Part shown: positions 24,378-35,008 of the stretch, piece after piece
How the letters are laid out: each line of letters begins with the position of its first letter
Numbering within the stretch: position 1 is the stretch's first letter
Assembly (NCBI RefSeq): GCF_000003815.2
Contig: NC_049986.1
Location: 2,104,696-2,168,695, forward strand
Reading direction: 5' to 3'
DNA from: Branchiostoma floridae
Lineage: Eukaryota; Chordata; Leptocardii; Amphioxiformes; Branchiostomatidae
Length of the DNA: 64,000 bases
The notes under the pieces: model-generated
Seen by the model: only the letters and a program-made list of their open reading frames with translations
Told to the model about the DNA's origin: nothing
Databases searched by the model: none
Translations under genes and position numbers: made by a program

Positions 24378-24470
24378 ATGACTGTGTTACGATAACATGT
24401 ACATATTCTTTAGAAGAAAAATATTACATCTTAAGCTCGATTGATCTATTTTTCTTTACAAAGGTGAGCT

Positions 24471-26045
24471 ATGTGTGGTCCTCATTTAAAGCACTTGATC
24501 TATCCGTTACAACACGGTTTCATCAAGGGCAGATCATCATCGACACAGCTCCTTGAAATTTACCATGATATTGGCGGAATTTTAGATCGAGGTGGCCAAG
24601 TAGACATCATATATCTGGATTTTTCCAAGGCATTTGACTGCGTTTCTCATCAGCTGTTAGTCCATAAGCTCAAAATGTATGGTATTCATTCTAATTTACT
24701 TACCTGGTTCCATAGTTATCTTTCATGTAGGAGGCAACGTGTAATGGTCGAGGGTACGTGTTCGGATTGGCTCCCAGTAGTATCGGGAGTCCCCCAGGGG
24801 TCAATTCTTGGTCCCCTCCTTTTCTTATTATATATCAACGATCTTCCATCCGTAGTTAGCAACAAAATGGGCCTTTACGCTGACGACTCTAAATGTTTCA
24901 AACAAATTTTTACTGTCTTAGATTGTGTATCACTCCAGAGAGATATTGATTGCATGTACGATTGGAGTAATACTTGGCAAATGAATTTTAATCCTGACAA
25001 ATGTAAAATCCTCACAATAAGCAGATCTAGAAATCCTATTAATTTTACGTACAAAATGAATGACATCGTCCTCGGGTCTGTTCCTGAATTCACCGACTTA
25101 GGTGTCTTAGCTACGTGGAATCTGACTTTCAATTCTCATGTACATAATATCATTTCGAGAGCAAATTCAGCTCTCGGCTTTTTAAAGAGATCTGTAGGTT
25201 TCAATGCCCCTGTAAATGTAAAAAATACTATATCTCACTCTAGTCAGAAGCAGACTGGAGTACTGCTCAGTAATTTGGTCCCCCTATACGCACAACCTCA
25301 TTTCCTGAATCGAAAAAGTACAAAGACGTGCCTCCAGGTATATTCTTAATGATTACACAACAGACTACAAGACGAGATTAATACATTGTTCACTCTTACC
25401 TCTATCTTACCGACGAGAAATACTAGATTTTTTTTTTGTATAAGTGCTTACTAGGACTTTACGACATTGATATTGACAATTTTCTTAATCTCCCACATCC
25501 CTTTTTAAGAGCACATTCACAAGCTAAACTTATCCCTGGTAAATGTCACACTACAAACTTTCAGTACTCCTATTTTAACAGAATTGTCGACATATGGAAC
25601 GCCTTACCACCTGAAATTAGACAACTGAGGCTAAATCCTACATTTTCAACCAATCGTTTTAAGCAGTCCGTTATTGAGCATTACTTCTCTCTTCTGGCCA
25701 CACATTTTGATGTCCATCTAATGAGCACTTGGACCCATTGTTGCAAGTGCTGATTGGATGAACATCAAAATGTGTGGTCAACCTTTAGTTACATGATTCT
25801 CATTTGTTTGTTAACCTTAGTTTATCTTATCCCTTTTACAGTTGTTTCGTTTGGGTATTATTTTGTATTTTGCTGTTATTTTGTAAGAATATCTCTATGT
25901 AAAGAACTTAGCTCTTATTTGCCCATTTTCTATGTATTATTTTATGTTTTTAAGTGTGCTGGAGGTGTGGGCTCTGTAAAGGACGTTTAAATTATCCTGT
26001 TGCCCACACCTTGCTGAACTTTTTCTGTAAAGTTTAATAAATAAA
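24471..26045 (+). pseudogene. 5'-truncated CR1/L2-like LINE
   Basis: The first frame (24471-25349) holds most of a reverse transcriptase: HGFIKGRSSSTQLLE, IIYLDFSKAFDCVSHQLL, SGVPQGSILGPLLFLLYIND, the catalytic GLYADDS and WQMNFNPDKCKIL. Frameshifts near 25240 and at a run of T near 25430 move the C-terminal part to 25436-25753 (MYKCLLGLYDID, FNRIVDIWNALPPEIR). A 3' UTR ends in TTTAATAAATAAATGG, a short repeat tail as in CR1/L2 elements. The endonuclease and N-terminus are missing, and the element starts where the inverted duplication ends. Confidence 0.85.
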
Positions 26046-27027
26046 TGGTTTACCGCTACTTAATCCAGCCGTGTACACACTACATGGCTCCATTGCCCGA
26101 AAAATAACGGGAACTTAACCCTTAAACTGCCAGAGTTTCAGACCTATAAAATGCTATTAGTGCCAGGGTTGGCGGCTGACCCCCGAAAAGAGACAACCAA
26201 ACAAGGCCAAAGTCCCTAACTTCCGTGAAATGTTCTGACAGTAGTTACAGAAAGACAGCAAAATATCGCTGGACATAGCTTTCTGCTGTCGCACTAGGTT
26301 TTAGTTACTCAAGCTCATATTGTCATTTCATAAGTCATTTTAATCGCTGTAAATACGCTACATCCGAGGTGTTCCGAATTAGCTTTGGAAACATGTTAGT
26401 TCTATAGATGTAGATTTGTATTGTTGACATTCATGAAGTTCTTTAAAATGCTAGAGATTTGTTAACTTTCTGCATCTCAGCTTCCTCAATACCGTATGTG
26501 TTGTTGTCTTTCATGTTGAATGTTTTTCTCACCACAGAACTTTCCATGAAATTCATCACATATACCATTTGTTTTATAATCAAATAAAAGCTACTGAACC
26601 TGTTTTATGCACCCTCTACTTACAACGTCACCGACGAAGGTCAGCGGTTGTCTAAAACTTCTGACCAAGTAGCCTTTTTATTGAGAATCTCATTACCTGG
26701 ATACTGAAAACAAAAAGTAGCGTTTGACAAAGATGTCCAATGTGGAAAGTTTGGGCAATAGTAACAGTAAGTTACATGGTATGACGCCGTTCGTTTTCGT
26801 AAAGCCGTCTAGACTGCCTTCTATAGCAAAGTAAACAGTTGTGGTCTCTCTCTATGTATTTAATAGTTACTGGAGTTCTGATTGTAACATTTTACTTAAA
26901 CACTGTCTTCTACACAGTTGCACAGAATTCCCGAGGGAAAGAAAATTCAAAATTTTGATGCAATAATAAAATCTTATTATAACATTGGGTGTGCTTAGTA
27001 GTAAAGTCGCTAGGTGTTGTCTGGGGT
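26046..27027. other. gene-free stretch
   Basis: AT-rich, with no domain-bearing frames. It may be the 3' flank of the small minus-strand exon that follows. Confidence 0.45.
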
Positions 27028-27254
27028 CTACAGCTCGACATCAGTCACTTCCAAACATTCCATCACAGCGTGCTTGTCAGTTAGCAGTAAATTCCGCGGG
27101 AAAATGATGACTACCCTGGGGAAGAAGCCACGTGCTAGCCGCTCCTCACACACGTAACCTACAAGGTTGAACGTGTAGATGAGAGCCTCCTGGTCCAGAC
27201 ATCGGCCCCAATACTCCTGCCGCCGCATGCTGTTGTTCCCGTCCTTGGGGCTGA
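27028..27254 (-). CDS. possible terminal exon of an unrecognised protein
   Basis: On the minus strand, an acceptor-like TGTTCTGATGATGGTACAG (ending at 27255) is followed by a frame of normal composition: QEYWGRCLDQEALIYTFNLV, then VCEERLARGFFPRVVIIFPR, ending LEVTDVEL and a TAG stop at 27028-27030. It has a balanced amino-acid mix and GC content higher than its surroundings. An alternative acceptor at 27328 would use a different, less protein-like frame. I recognise no family, and the upstream exons were not found. Confidence 0.4.
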
Positions 27255-27458
27255 CTGTACCATCATCAGAACAAGTAGGGGGGTTAGGAATAACAAAGTT
27301 ACATTTTCACCAGTAATAGACGTAATCCTGTGGAGAAATGGAGGAAAGAAATGTGTCATTTTTCTTTAGAATCAAAGCTTCAAGCCATAAAAAATTACCA
27401 TAAATGCTAGCCCACTCTGTTCACTCTCATCAAACTTTGCAAGAATATAGTCTATTAA

Positions 27459-27704
27459 TTAACAGCTAGCCTGCAGATAGACATCCCCTAATCGGAGCCC
27501 TTGGTTTGGTCCTTTATGCTCAAAACAGCGATCTTGCGATGATACAACTTTCTCATGGGGTGCAAAAACATCAGAAATATGGAGAAATGCGGCCATTTTT
27601 ACAACTGATTCAGCAAGTATAGCCTGGGTCTTTTCTAACGCAGCCACTCTAAAACTGTAAATGTAAAAATCACATCTAGGCGCAAGTGTTATCTGTTGCG
27701 TCAC
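27459..27704. other. non-coding flank of the minisatellite
   Basis: Open but featureless frames only. Confidence 0.35.
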
Positions 27705-27714
27705 CCGTTTGTAA

Positions 27715-28460
27715 TGATGTTGTACAAAAAAGTATTCCTTCCTGATGCTCTAAATTCATATAAAAATGATATTAAGTATTCTTTCTTTTGGCAGCGCTTG
27801 CAAAAATATTGTACGGAAAGCATTTCTTTTCGGTGCTCTACATTTATATAAACATAAAACTAAGAAGATTCCCCTGAAAATTATGGATTTGCCAGCACCT
27901 ACAATAACAATGTACAAAAAGCATTATTTTCTGTTGCTCATATAAACATAATATCAAGTAGTCTTTCTTCTGGCAAATAATCGTTTTATCGGCGCTTGCA
28001 ATAATGTTGTACAAAATAAAGCATTCATTTTCGGTGCTCTAAATTCATATAAACATAAAACTAAGTAGGCATTCCTCTGGAAAATGATAGATCTGGCAGC
28101 GTTTACAGTAATATTGGACAAAAAAGGCATTCCTTCTTGCTGCTCTAAATTCATATAAACATAATATTCGGTATTCTTTCTTTTGGCAAATAATCGTTTT
28201 GGCAGCGCTTGCAACAATATTGTACAAAAAGAGCATTCCTTTTCGGTGCTCTAAATTCATCTAAACATAAAACTAAATAGGCGTTCTTCTGACAAAATAA
28301 TAGATTTGCCGGCGCTTGCAACAATGCTGTACGAAAGCATTCCTTCTCGGTGATCTGATTTCATATAAACATAACATTGCGTATTGATTCCTCTGGTAAA
28401 AAAAGCTTTGCTAGCGCTTCCAATGATATTGCACGAACATGTAGAGTTCCATGAACCCAT
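27715..28460. repeat. minisatellite, about 90-108-bp unit, array 1
   Basis: CATATAAACATAA recurs at about 27755, 27845, 27938, 28045, 28151, 28257 and 28361, each with a TTCGGTGCTCTAAATTCAT-like word before it and a GCGCTTGCAATAATATTGTA-like word after it. About seven units. Small minus-strand ORFs here are repeat artefacts. A second array of the same family lies at 30440-30770. Confidence 0.8.
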
Positions 28461-28469
28461 ATATTTGCA

Positions 28470-30430
28470 AAATGTATAAAAGTTCGCTGGGCCTATGGAT
28501 TTAATTTTGCGTTGCGTTAGCGGGAAAATGGGGTGTTCGTGGTAGTTTTAAATTCTTCTTAGCGCAATCCTGCGAACTTTAATGCATTTACAGTACTGCA
28601 CTATAGTAAAATACTGTTACAGGGCGCCTCTACTAACCGCCAGTCGGAAACCACTTACTGGTTACTCTGTAAAGGACAGAACTCTATTAACCGAGAGAAC
28701 AGTTCGGTTTTTACTTTGACAGTGTTGTTGTGATCAACTGTCACTGATCCAACCCTCTGGATACCACATTTCTATCACGGTGTATACGTAGTACAGTACA
28801 TACCATGTAAAAATATGTGCCTCGCAAGTAGCAAGTACCTCAAATATTTCATCATTACAACACTGTTACAGTGTATAGTACGAACGTGAACCGAGAAGGG
28901 AGAGCCATAGGCGACACAAGTAGAAGACAGAGGGAAAATGTCCGCGGTGGTTTTGTGATGGTGGTGAAGTGGCCACCGCCAAAATCAAGAACATAAACCC
29001 ACCACGAAAGTTTTTGCATTTACAGTAACTGAAATCACTGTTCCTTCCCATCATACACTTCTGTAGGAGTATGTTGCAAAAGAATGCATGTCACCCGCAA
29101 ACAAACAAACAACGTGCCACAAAAATAACACACTATAGGGATTTGCCATCGCAACCCTGTCATCAACTGCCCACATCTGGCGGTCGGGAAGAGCTCTGAG
29201 AGTCCCAGAGAAAAGTGGTCGATTTCTAAATTTGAATTAAATTACTCCTTTTCCTCACACTTCCTCCATATTCATGACTTTACGACTGTACTGATCTTAA
29301 TCACAACCTAAGGAAGGTACAATAACAGTGCACATCCAGCACATTTTTGCCCAAATTATTTCCTCCCAAAGATACTTAGATTGAGTCTGTTTGCAAAATC
29401 ATGCCCGAAGGTTAATTGGACGTACACTCTCATAGTAATAGTAGTCATTCAGTACATAACATTTGGTTTCTAATCTACTACAATGTGCTAAATTTACTAT
29501 TAAAGGGTTTGACTTCTTCTTAGAAGGCAGTGGTTAATGAATTCTCCTGCAAAATAAGTGTGTTTTGTGATTTAAGTAAAAATGTAGTCTTTTGCTGACC
29601 TCTCAAGCTGGGTGAAATTAGGGCAACATTTTGATTTTGTTTATTTTGGCCTCGTAGTGAGGGCACTGACTAATGAAGTGGGTTTCATTTTCCATTGCAT
29701 CCATTAGGAAACATTTAGATAACTATCGTGGACAGGTAGCTTTCTATAACGACCCCTCTCTATTTTTAATTGGTGTGCACAAATTCTTATTTTACATATG
29801 GCAGATCTTTCATCAAAATCATTATGATTCAAGTAGTTTTCCATCGAGTATTTAGATTTGACACTATGGTAAAATCTTAACTTGCCATTATCTACAGGCA
29901 ATTCGTGAAAGAACGTTTAAACATATACATATCAGTAAGTATCCTCTTTAACAATGTGTGTATATATTCTTATTATCTACCGGATAACAACAAAACCGCC
30001 CACTGCAGTTCTAAACAAGCCGCCAGGGGCTCCAGCTTACTATACTCACAGTAACACCCTGCCCCAAGACATATCCACTTATAAAAAGTATGAAACTCGC
30101 ACGTAGGTGTAGTTGTACTTCCAACTTCGCCACTCCACTGCGGTACCGTAACACGCCGCTAGAAGGCCATTATCATTTTTATGCAACCCTACCAATCCAT
30201 CATATATCTTGAAGAAACGTCCTACGATTCTGGACTCGTGTTGTTAACAAACAAAAAAACAAAAGCTCAAAAATATACAGTCCGCTGAAATACCACAGGG
30301 AAACGCCAGGTGGGCCATGTTCGAAGTGCACTTCCTTACTGTAACCACTACTCAGATACTAGATATTATGAAGATTTATGTACAACATCTCGAACTATGC
30401 TATCAACCTCAATAAACACCCACATCACAG
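28470..30430. other. gene-free stretch between the two minisatellite arrays
   Basis: No exon or element recognised. Frames are short and unconvincing. Confidence 0.45.
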
Positions 30431-30439
30431 CTGGTCCAC

Positions 30440-30770
30440 TATAGCACAATTGATCATAAAAACATAATCTTCTTGGCGAAGATAAAAAGTATTCTTTTTC
30501 GGTGCTATATGTACATATAAACATAAAACTAAGCATTGATTCTTCTGGAAAATAATATATCTGCCAGCGCTTGCAATAATATTGTACAACAAAGCATTCC
30601 TTTTCGGTGCTCTAAATCCATATAAACATACCATTAAAAATCATTCGTTTGGCAAATAATAGATTTGCCTGTGCTTACAATAATATTGTACACAAAAGCA
30701 TTCCTTCTTGGCGCTTTAAATTCATATAAACATAAAACTACGTAGTCAATCCAGTAGCAAATAAAGCGGC
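30440..30770. repeat. minisatellite, 104-105-bp unit, array 2
   Basis: Three units of the family at 27715-28460 (CATATAAACATA at about 30513, 30617 and 30722). It ends about 110 bp before the LRR receptor start codon, so it occupies the receptor's upstream region. Confidence 0.8.
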
Positions 30771-30850
30771 ACTGTGTCCACACGCGTCGTTGTACCGGTG
30801 GCGTAAGTCTTGTTAGGTACCGAAAACGCTGGGGAAGTCCACAACTCACG

Positions 30851-30866
30851 GATCTGCAGGTAAGTG
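30851..30866 (+). promoter_or_regulatory. splice-donor-like site just upstream of the LRR start codon
   Basis: CTGCAG/GTAAGTG at 30854-30866 is a near-consensus 5' splice site only 20 bases before the ATG at 30880. If it is used, an upstream exon would splice past this ATG, giving an alternative N-terminus or a regulated choice of start. Use cannot be judged from sequence alone. Confidence 0.4.
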
Positions 30867-30879
30867 TACTTCGGATAAA

Positions 30880-33543
30880 ATGTTGGGATATACAGCTGGA
30901 ATGTGTGTGAGAGGCGGTGCGAAGGAGAACACAGCTTTGTTGTTCTTGCTTCTCTTGGTAGCTAACTGTGCAGCTGCAAATGGTTTGAATGATACTCAGT
31001 GTGAGACAGCTGGATGGAGGAAGTGTTTGCCTATGACCGGCGAAATAGCATCAGTTCATGTGATGACCTATTTCACTCACACATGTGTCTTCTGTAGTGT
31101 CGTGCATGGGCTCGATACCTCCAGAAGCCTGTCCCCTCTTATTGCTAGGGTCGATAATGTGGCAATAAGAGGGTACCCGTTTAATGTCCTGTCGGCCATG
31201 AAACTGGCACAGCTTGAGCATGCGGAGTTCCACAAGTCTTTGGCTCTGATAGATGCAGACATCACTGAAGTGGACAACAACACCTTCGCTGGGTTTTCAA
31301 GTCTCTTCAAACTGTCCCTAGATTCTAACAGGTTGTCACATGTCAAGCAGACATGGTTCAATGGCTTGGAGAAGCTCCTTGTGCTGATTTTGTCCAACAA
31401 CAACATCAAGCAGATAGATCCAAGGGGCTTCGTGCACCTAAAGAACCTTGGTGGTTTGGATCTAGAGAACAACCTGTTACAGGTTGTAGACCCCTCCTGG
31501 CTCATTGGGCCAGACGTTAGGATGACCTTGAATCTAAGGTCGAATGCAATCAATAGCATTTCCCCAGCGTCGTTCCACCATCTGCGGCTGTCCACGTTAG
31601 ACCTGCGTGGCAATGATCTGTCATGCTTGGATGAAAAAGTGTTGGTCGGACAGTCTAGTACGTTATTGAACCTGCGCGTCAGCAGTGGCGTGTTGTCTTC
31701 TGTCTATGACGCAAAGCCGCATAGCATGAAATGGAGCCTGAATCGGCTAGCGAATTTTGTCAGACAGGCAGTGACAATGATGGTTGAGGTACCCAAGCTC
31801 ATCTTCTGTGTCAAGCAGAATAGTCATGAACTTTCGTTTGGGTGGACGGTTGATACATCGGACAGTGGGCCTGGTAAAATCAAGGTGGAAGGTGTCAACC
31901 CAGGCATATCGTGTGGAGAGTTGGATCGCTCTTTGAGCACCATCTCCATCCAGGCCCCTGTGGTTGTTTTGGCTACTGGTGGCTATCTGGATGACAACAC
32001 GGTTCCAAACAGGCTTGAGCAGTGTAGGCAGGTTTGGGAATACGGTGACGGCATCAAGGTGGGTCTGATGGGAAACATAATATTCCAGCTGGTTTCCGTG
32101 GCCACAGGGAATACAACCGTTGAAGATGTCGCCATGTCATTTGTCCAGACACAAAGCACGAACACGCCTTCAAACACTGAGTACACAACCCGCACAAATG
32201 CCATTCATGACGACATGAAAAACATCACCTGCATTCTGATCACTGAAGATGAACACACAGAGTTGTTCTTCACCATTCATCCGACCCAACACCAGACACA
32301 CACTACAGTAACCACTTACAGAACAACCACTGACCACTCCAGCAGCCTGACACACAACTCTGGGCACACAGAGAAGGACTACACATCTTCAGAACCCAGA
32401 GACACCTCTACACAAGTAAGCACCACTCATGAACCAGAGGTGCCTCCGGCAACAGATCATGTTCTCATCTCAGTTGTTGTCTCGGCAGTGGTCAGTGTTG
32501 TGGTGGCGTCCCTTGTAGTGTTGGCATGGAAGTTGCGCTCTGCAAGGCTTAACGCAGAGGATGGGAGTGCCAGCGACGATGCACACATTTGGGTAATCCC
32601 ACCTGGAGTTGCTTTCCCCGGCTTGCTGAGGTCGGCTTCCCTCCCTGCACTTTCAGGCAATATGGCTTCTGATGATACAGCCTCCTGTAGGTCATTGCCC
32701 GCTGTACTGGATACAATCGATCCTACTTACAGCGAGATCCCAGATGACATAGCCACTGCTCATAGACCTCTGCCTAGTCTCCCCCACACATACTGGGAGA
32801 TCCCAGATGACGTCATCTCCGGTGTGGTACGGCCAGTGTCCCTCCCTGCATGCACTCTCGGGAAAACACCCGATGATGCGGCCTCCTGCAAGTCATTGCC
32901 GGCAGTTGTCCAGTCCGTCGAACCGACTTATAGTGAGATCCAAGATGACATAGCCGCTGCACAGCGCCCCCTGCCTGCTCTCGCGAGCAGACCAGAACCA
33001 GACCACGAAGCCGCTACACAGCGCCATATGCCTGCCCCACCTCACACTTACAGTGAGATCCCAGATGATGAGGATAGCGGTCCCATACCTTTCTATGCTG
33101 ATGCGGCAGAGTTTTCCCTACATGTCGTGACAAACAGGCGACAGAATCGACGGGCCTTCCGAGATAACACCACCGCTTCCAGCAGACACCGGTCCGGAAG
33201 GTCCATTGCCGCATATGGGTCGGCTGAAGTGACCAGGACCCAGGTGAACAACTTCTATAGAAATGTTCCTGACGCCCAAAGCATAAGAGCCCGTAGGACT
33301 GCTTTGGTATCCCAAGCTACCAGTCACGGTTTGAGAACGTATGTCAACGCCACAGATGCGATTCTGTCTAGTGGACAAAACGTCACGGAAGCTCATATCG
33401 CTTTCCTCACATTCCCTGATGCTTGCCTTGGGAGGTCTCAGGAGATGGAACCCGTATCACACCACGGCGCGCGTCCCTCCCTCTCGTCACACTGCCGAAC
33501 ACCTACTGGCCATGGGACATACCGGGGGATGGAAACGGTATGA
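30880..33543 (+). CDS. LRR type I transmembrane receptor-like protein with repeated YxxI tail motifs
   Basis: 887 codons in one open frame. Residues 1-33 look like a signal peptide (core ALLFLLLLVANCAAA). A cysteine-containing N-cap follows, then about six leucine-rich repeats at residues 120-260 (LFKLSLDSNRLSHV, LLVLILSNNNIKQI, LGGLDLENNLLQVV, STLDLRGNDLSCL). An unassigned ectodomain leads to a Thr/Ser-rich, mucin-like stalk (about 466-526). One helix spans 528-549, followed by the basic stop-transfer WKLRSAR. The cytoplasmic tail has four Tyr-x-x-Ile sites at Y617, Y638, Y684 and Y724 (DPTYSEI, PHTYWEI, EPTYSEI, PHTYSEI), each followed by P/Q-D-D, with Pro-rich stretches that could bind SH3 domains. 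No TIR domain. Role inferred: plasma-membrane recognition receptor signalling through phosphotyrosine. The last 30 or so residues run out of phase into a minisatellite, so the true C-terminus may differ. Confidence 0.85.
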   Translation: MLGYTAGMCVRGGAKENTALLFLLLLVANCAAANGLNDTQCETAGWRKCLPMTGEIASVHVMTYFTHTCVFCSVVHGLDTSRSLSPLIARVDNVAIRGYPFNVLSAMKLAQLEHAEFHKSLALIDADITEVDNNTFAGFSSLFKLSLDSNRLSHVKQTWFNGLEKLLVLILSNNNIKQIDPRGFVHLKNLGGLDLENNLLQVVDPSWLIGPDVRMTLNLRSNAINSISPASFHHLRLSTLDLRGNDLSCLDEKVLVGQSSTLLNLRVSSGVLSSVYDAKPHSMKWSLNRLANFVRQAVTMMVEVPKLIFCVKQNSHELSFGWTVDTSDSGPGKIKVEGVNPGISCGELDRSLSTISIQAPVVVLATGGYLDDNTVPNRLEQCRQVWEYGDGIKVGLMGNIIFQLVSVATGNTTVEDVAMSFVQTQSTNTPSNTEYTTRTNAIHDDMKNITCILITEDEHTELFFTIHPTQHQTHTTVTTYRTTTDHSSSLTHNSGHTEKDYTSSEPRDTSTQVSTTHEPEVPPATDHVLISVVVSAVVSVVVASLVVLAWKLRSARLNAEDGSASDDAHIWVIPPGVAFPGLLRSASLPALSGNMASDDTASCRSLPAVLDTIDPTYSEIPDDIATAHRPLPSLPHTYWEIPDDVISGVVRPVSLPACTLGKTPDDAASCKSLPAVVQSVEPTYSEIQDDIAAAQRPLPALASRPEPDHEAATQRHMPAPPHTYSEIPDDEDSGPIPFYADAAEFSLHVVTNRRQNRRAFRDNTTASSRHRSGRSIAAYGSAEVTRTQVNNFYRNVPDAQSIRARRTALVSQATSHGLRTYVNATDAILSSGQNVTEAHIAFLTFPDACLGRSQEMEPVSHHGARPSLSSHCRTPTGHGTYRGMETV

Positions 33544-34226
33544 GACCAAGGGGGGAGTCACTTTTATCCGTAACACTGCCTAACACCTACTGGCCTTGGG
33601 ACATACCGCGGGAGGGAACCCGTAACACAACACGGCGCTCGTCACTACCCCCTGTCACACTGCCTAACACATACTGGCCATGGGACATACCGGGGGATGG
33701 AAACGGTATGAGACCAAGGGGGGAGTCACTTCCATCCGTAACACTGCCTAACACCTACTGGCCTTGGCACATACCGGGGGAGGGAACCCGTAACACAACA
33801 CGGCGGTCGTCTCTTCCCCCTGTCACACTGCCTAACACCTACTGGCCTTGGGACATACCGGGGGAGGGAACCCGTAACACAACACGGCGGTCGTCCCGTC
33901 CCCCTGTCACACTGCCTAACACCTACTGGCCATGGGACATACCGGGGGAGGAAAACGGTATGAGACCAAGGGAGGAGTCCTTTTCCCCTGTCAAACTGTC
34001 TAACACCTACTGGCCTTGGCACATACCGGGAGAAGGGACCCGTAACACAACACGGCGGTCGTCCCTTCCCTCTGTCACACTGCCTAACACCTACTGGCCG
34101 TGGGACATACCGGGGGATGGAAACGGTATGAGACCAAGGGGGGAGTCACTTCCATCCGTAACACTGCCGAACACCTACTGGCCTTGGGACATACCGGGGG
34201 AGGGAACCCGTAACACATCACGGTGA
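33435..34226 (+). CDS. possible alternative 3' exon encoding 28-residue tail repeats
   Basis: A second frame, open from just after a stop at 33417 to a TGA at 34224-34226, encodes nine repeats of about 28 residues with the core LPNTYWPWDIPG, then EGTRNTTRRSSL or DGNGMRPRGESL. The core resembles the receptor tail motif LPHTYWEIPDD. There is no ATG at its start. A donor-like CAG/GTGAAC at 33243 and an acceptor-like TTGCCTTGGGAG ending at 33434, both phase 0, would remove 191 bp and join the receptor tail to this frame. Inference only: a frameshift or non-coding status is also possible. Confidence 0.4.
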   Translation, partial: VSGDGTRITPRRASLPLVTLPNTYWPWDIPGDGNGMRPRGESLLSVTLPNTYWPWDIPREGTRNTTRRSSLPPVTLPNTYWPWDIPGDGNGMRPRGESLPSVTLPNTYWPWHIPGEGTRNTTRRSSLPPVTLPNTYWPWDIPGEGTRNTTRRSSRPPVTLPNTYWPWDIPGEENGMRPREESFSPVKLSNTYWPWHIPGEGTRNTTRRSSLPSVTLPNTYWPWDIPGDGNGMRPRGESLPSVTLPNTYWPWDIPGEGTRNTSR

Positions 34227-34270
34227 TATTCCCTTCCCCCTGTCACACTGCCTAACACCTACTGGCCATT
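33490..34270 (+). repeat. 84-bp minisatellite, ten copies
   Basis: ACCTACTGGCC (one variant ACATACTGGCC) begins at 33501, 33585, 33669, 33753, 33837, 33921, 34005, 34089, 34173 and 34257: exactly 84 bp each time, a multiple of three, with no indel. Two subtypes alternate irregularly. The last full unit has CGGCGGTCG changed to CGGTGATAT, which creates the stop. Confidence 0.95.
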
Positions 34271-34279
34271 GGAGAATGG

Positions 34280-35000
34280 TGGACCCGTACTACACCATAG
34301 AATTCGAGCATCTGCCAACTATAATTGAACTAGAACCTGTAGCCATTCATGGTATAATCAATGCTCAGAAATTGCACTTTAACTGTTTGGAAGTTACCGT
34401 TTCCTACACACCCATTACTCTCTTCCAAAAACGCAATACCTTTACCATATCAAAATTTCCCTATCTTGAAATTCATGAATGTTTCCGAAAGTTGCAAAAG
34501 TCGCCGACTTTTTTTTTACCCATCTGAGCAGTACACGGCTCTCGCTTCATAAAAAGATTACATAAAATCATCAAAGAAAATCACCCATGCCTTTTTCACA
34601 TCTCATTTCTAACAGATATATCTTTTCTAACAATTTTTTTTTCCATCAACAACCATCTTGTAACCTAATTCTCACATAGCCAAATAGCTAAAACTTTGTT
34701 CCAAAAATTCTCTCCTCTTGCACTTGGACATCTTGCGTCAGTCTGTGTAGTGATTTAACAAGGCTATGCTGGTTGGGTGCACAAAATTTGATACTAGAAG
34801 TGTCAGTTATTTGGCTGTCTTATTACCTGGATATCTTTTCTTCATTGCCAAATTTAATTCCAGACTACAATTCAATATTGCCGACTTTGGCGGCCATTTT
34901 GTCAACATGAGGCTACTACATACAGTTACCCCCACCCTCCATGTTTTAATAGTGGGGCAGCACCGTCCTGTTTTATGTCACCTAATTTGATTACGATCTC
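34280..35000. other. gene-free stretch, possible 3' UTR
   Basis: No domain or element. It follows the LRR gene and may contain its 3' untranslated region, but no clear AATAAA signal is seen close by. Confidence 0.4.
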
Positions 35001-35008
35001 TAACTCTA

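Larger units (their letters stand above)
20390..24470. repeat. right arm of the large inverted duplication
   Basis: Inverted counterpart of 13815-19720. The outer border falls at about 24470, exactly where a CR1-like LINE begins. Sequence similarity is high but clearly diverged, with indels. Confidence 0.8.
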
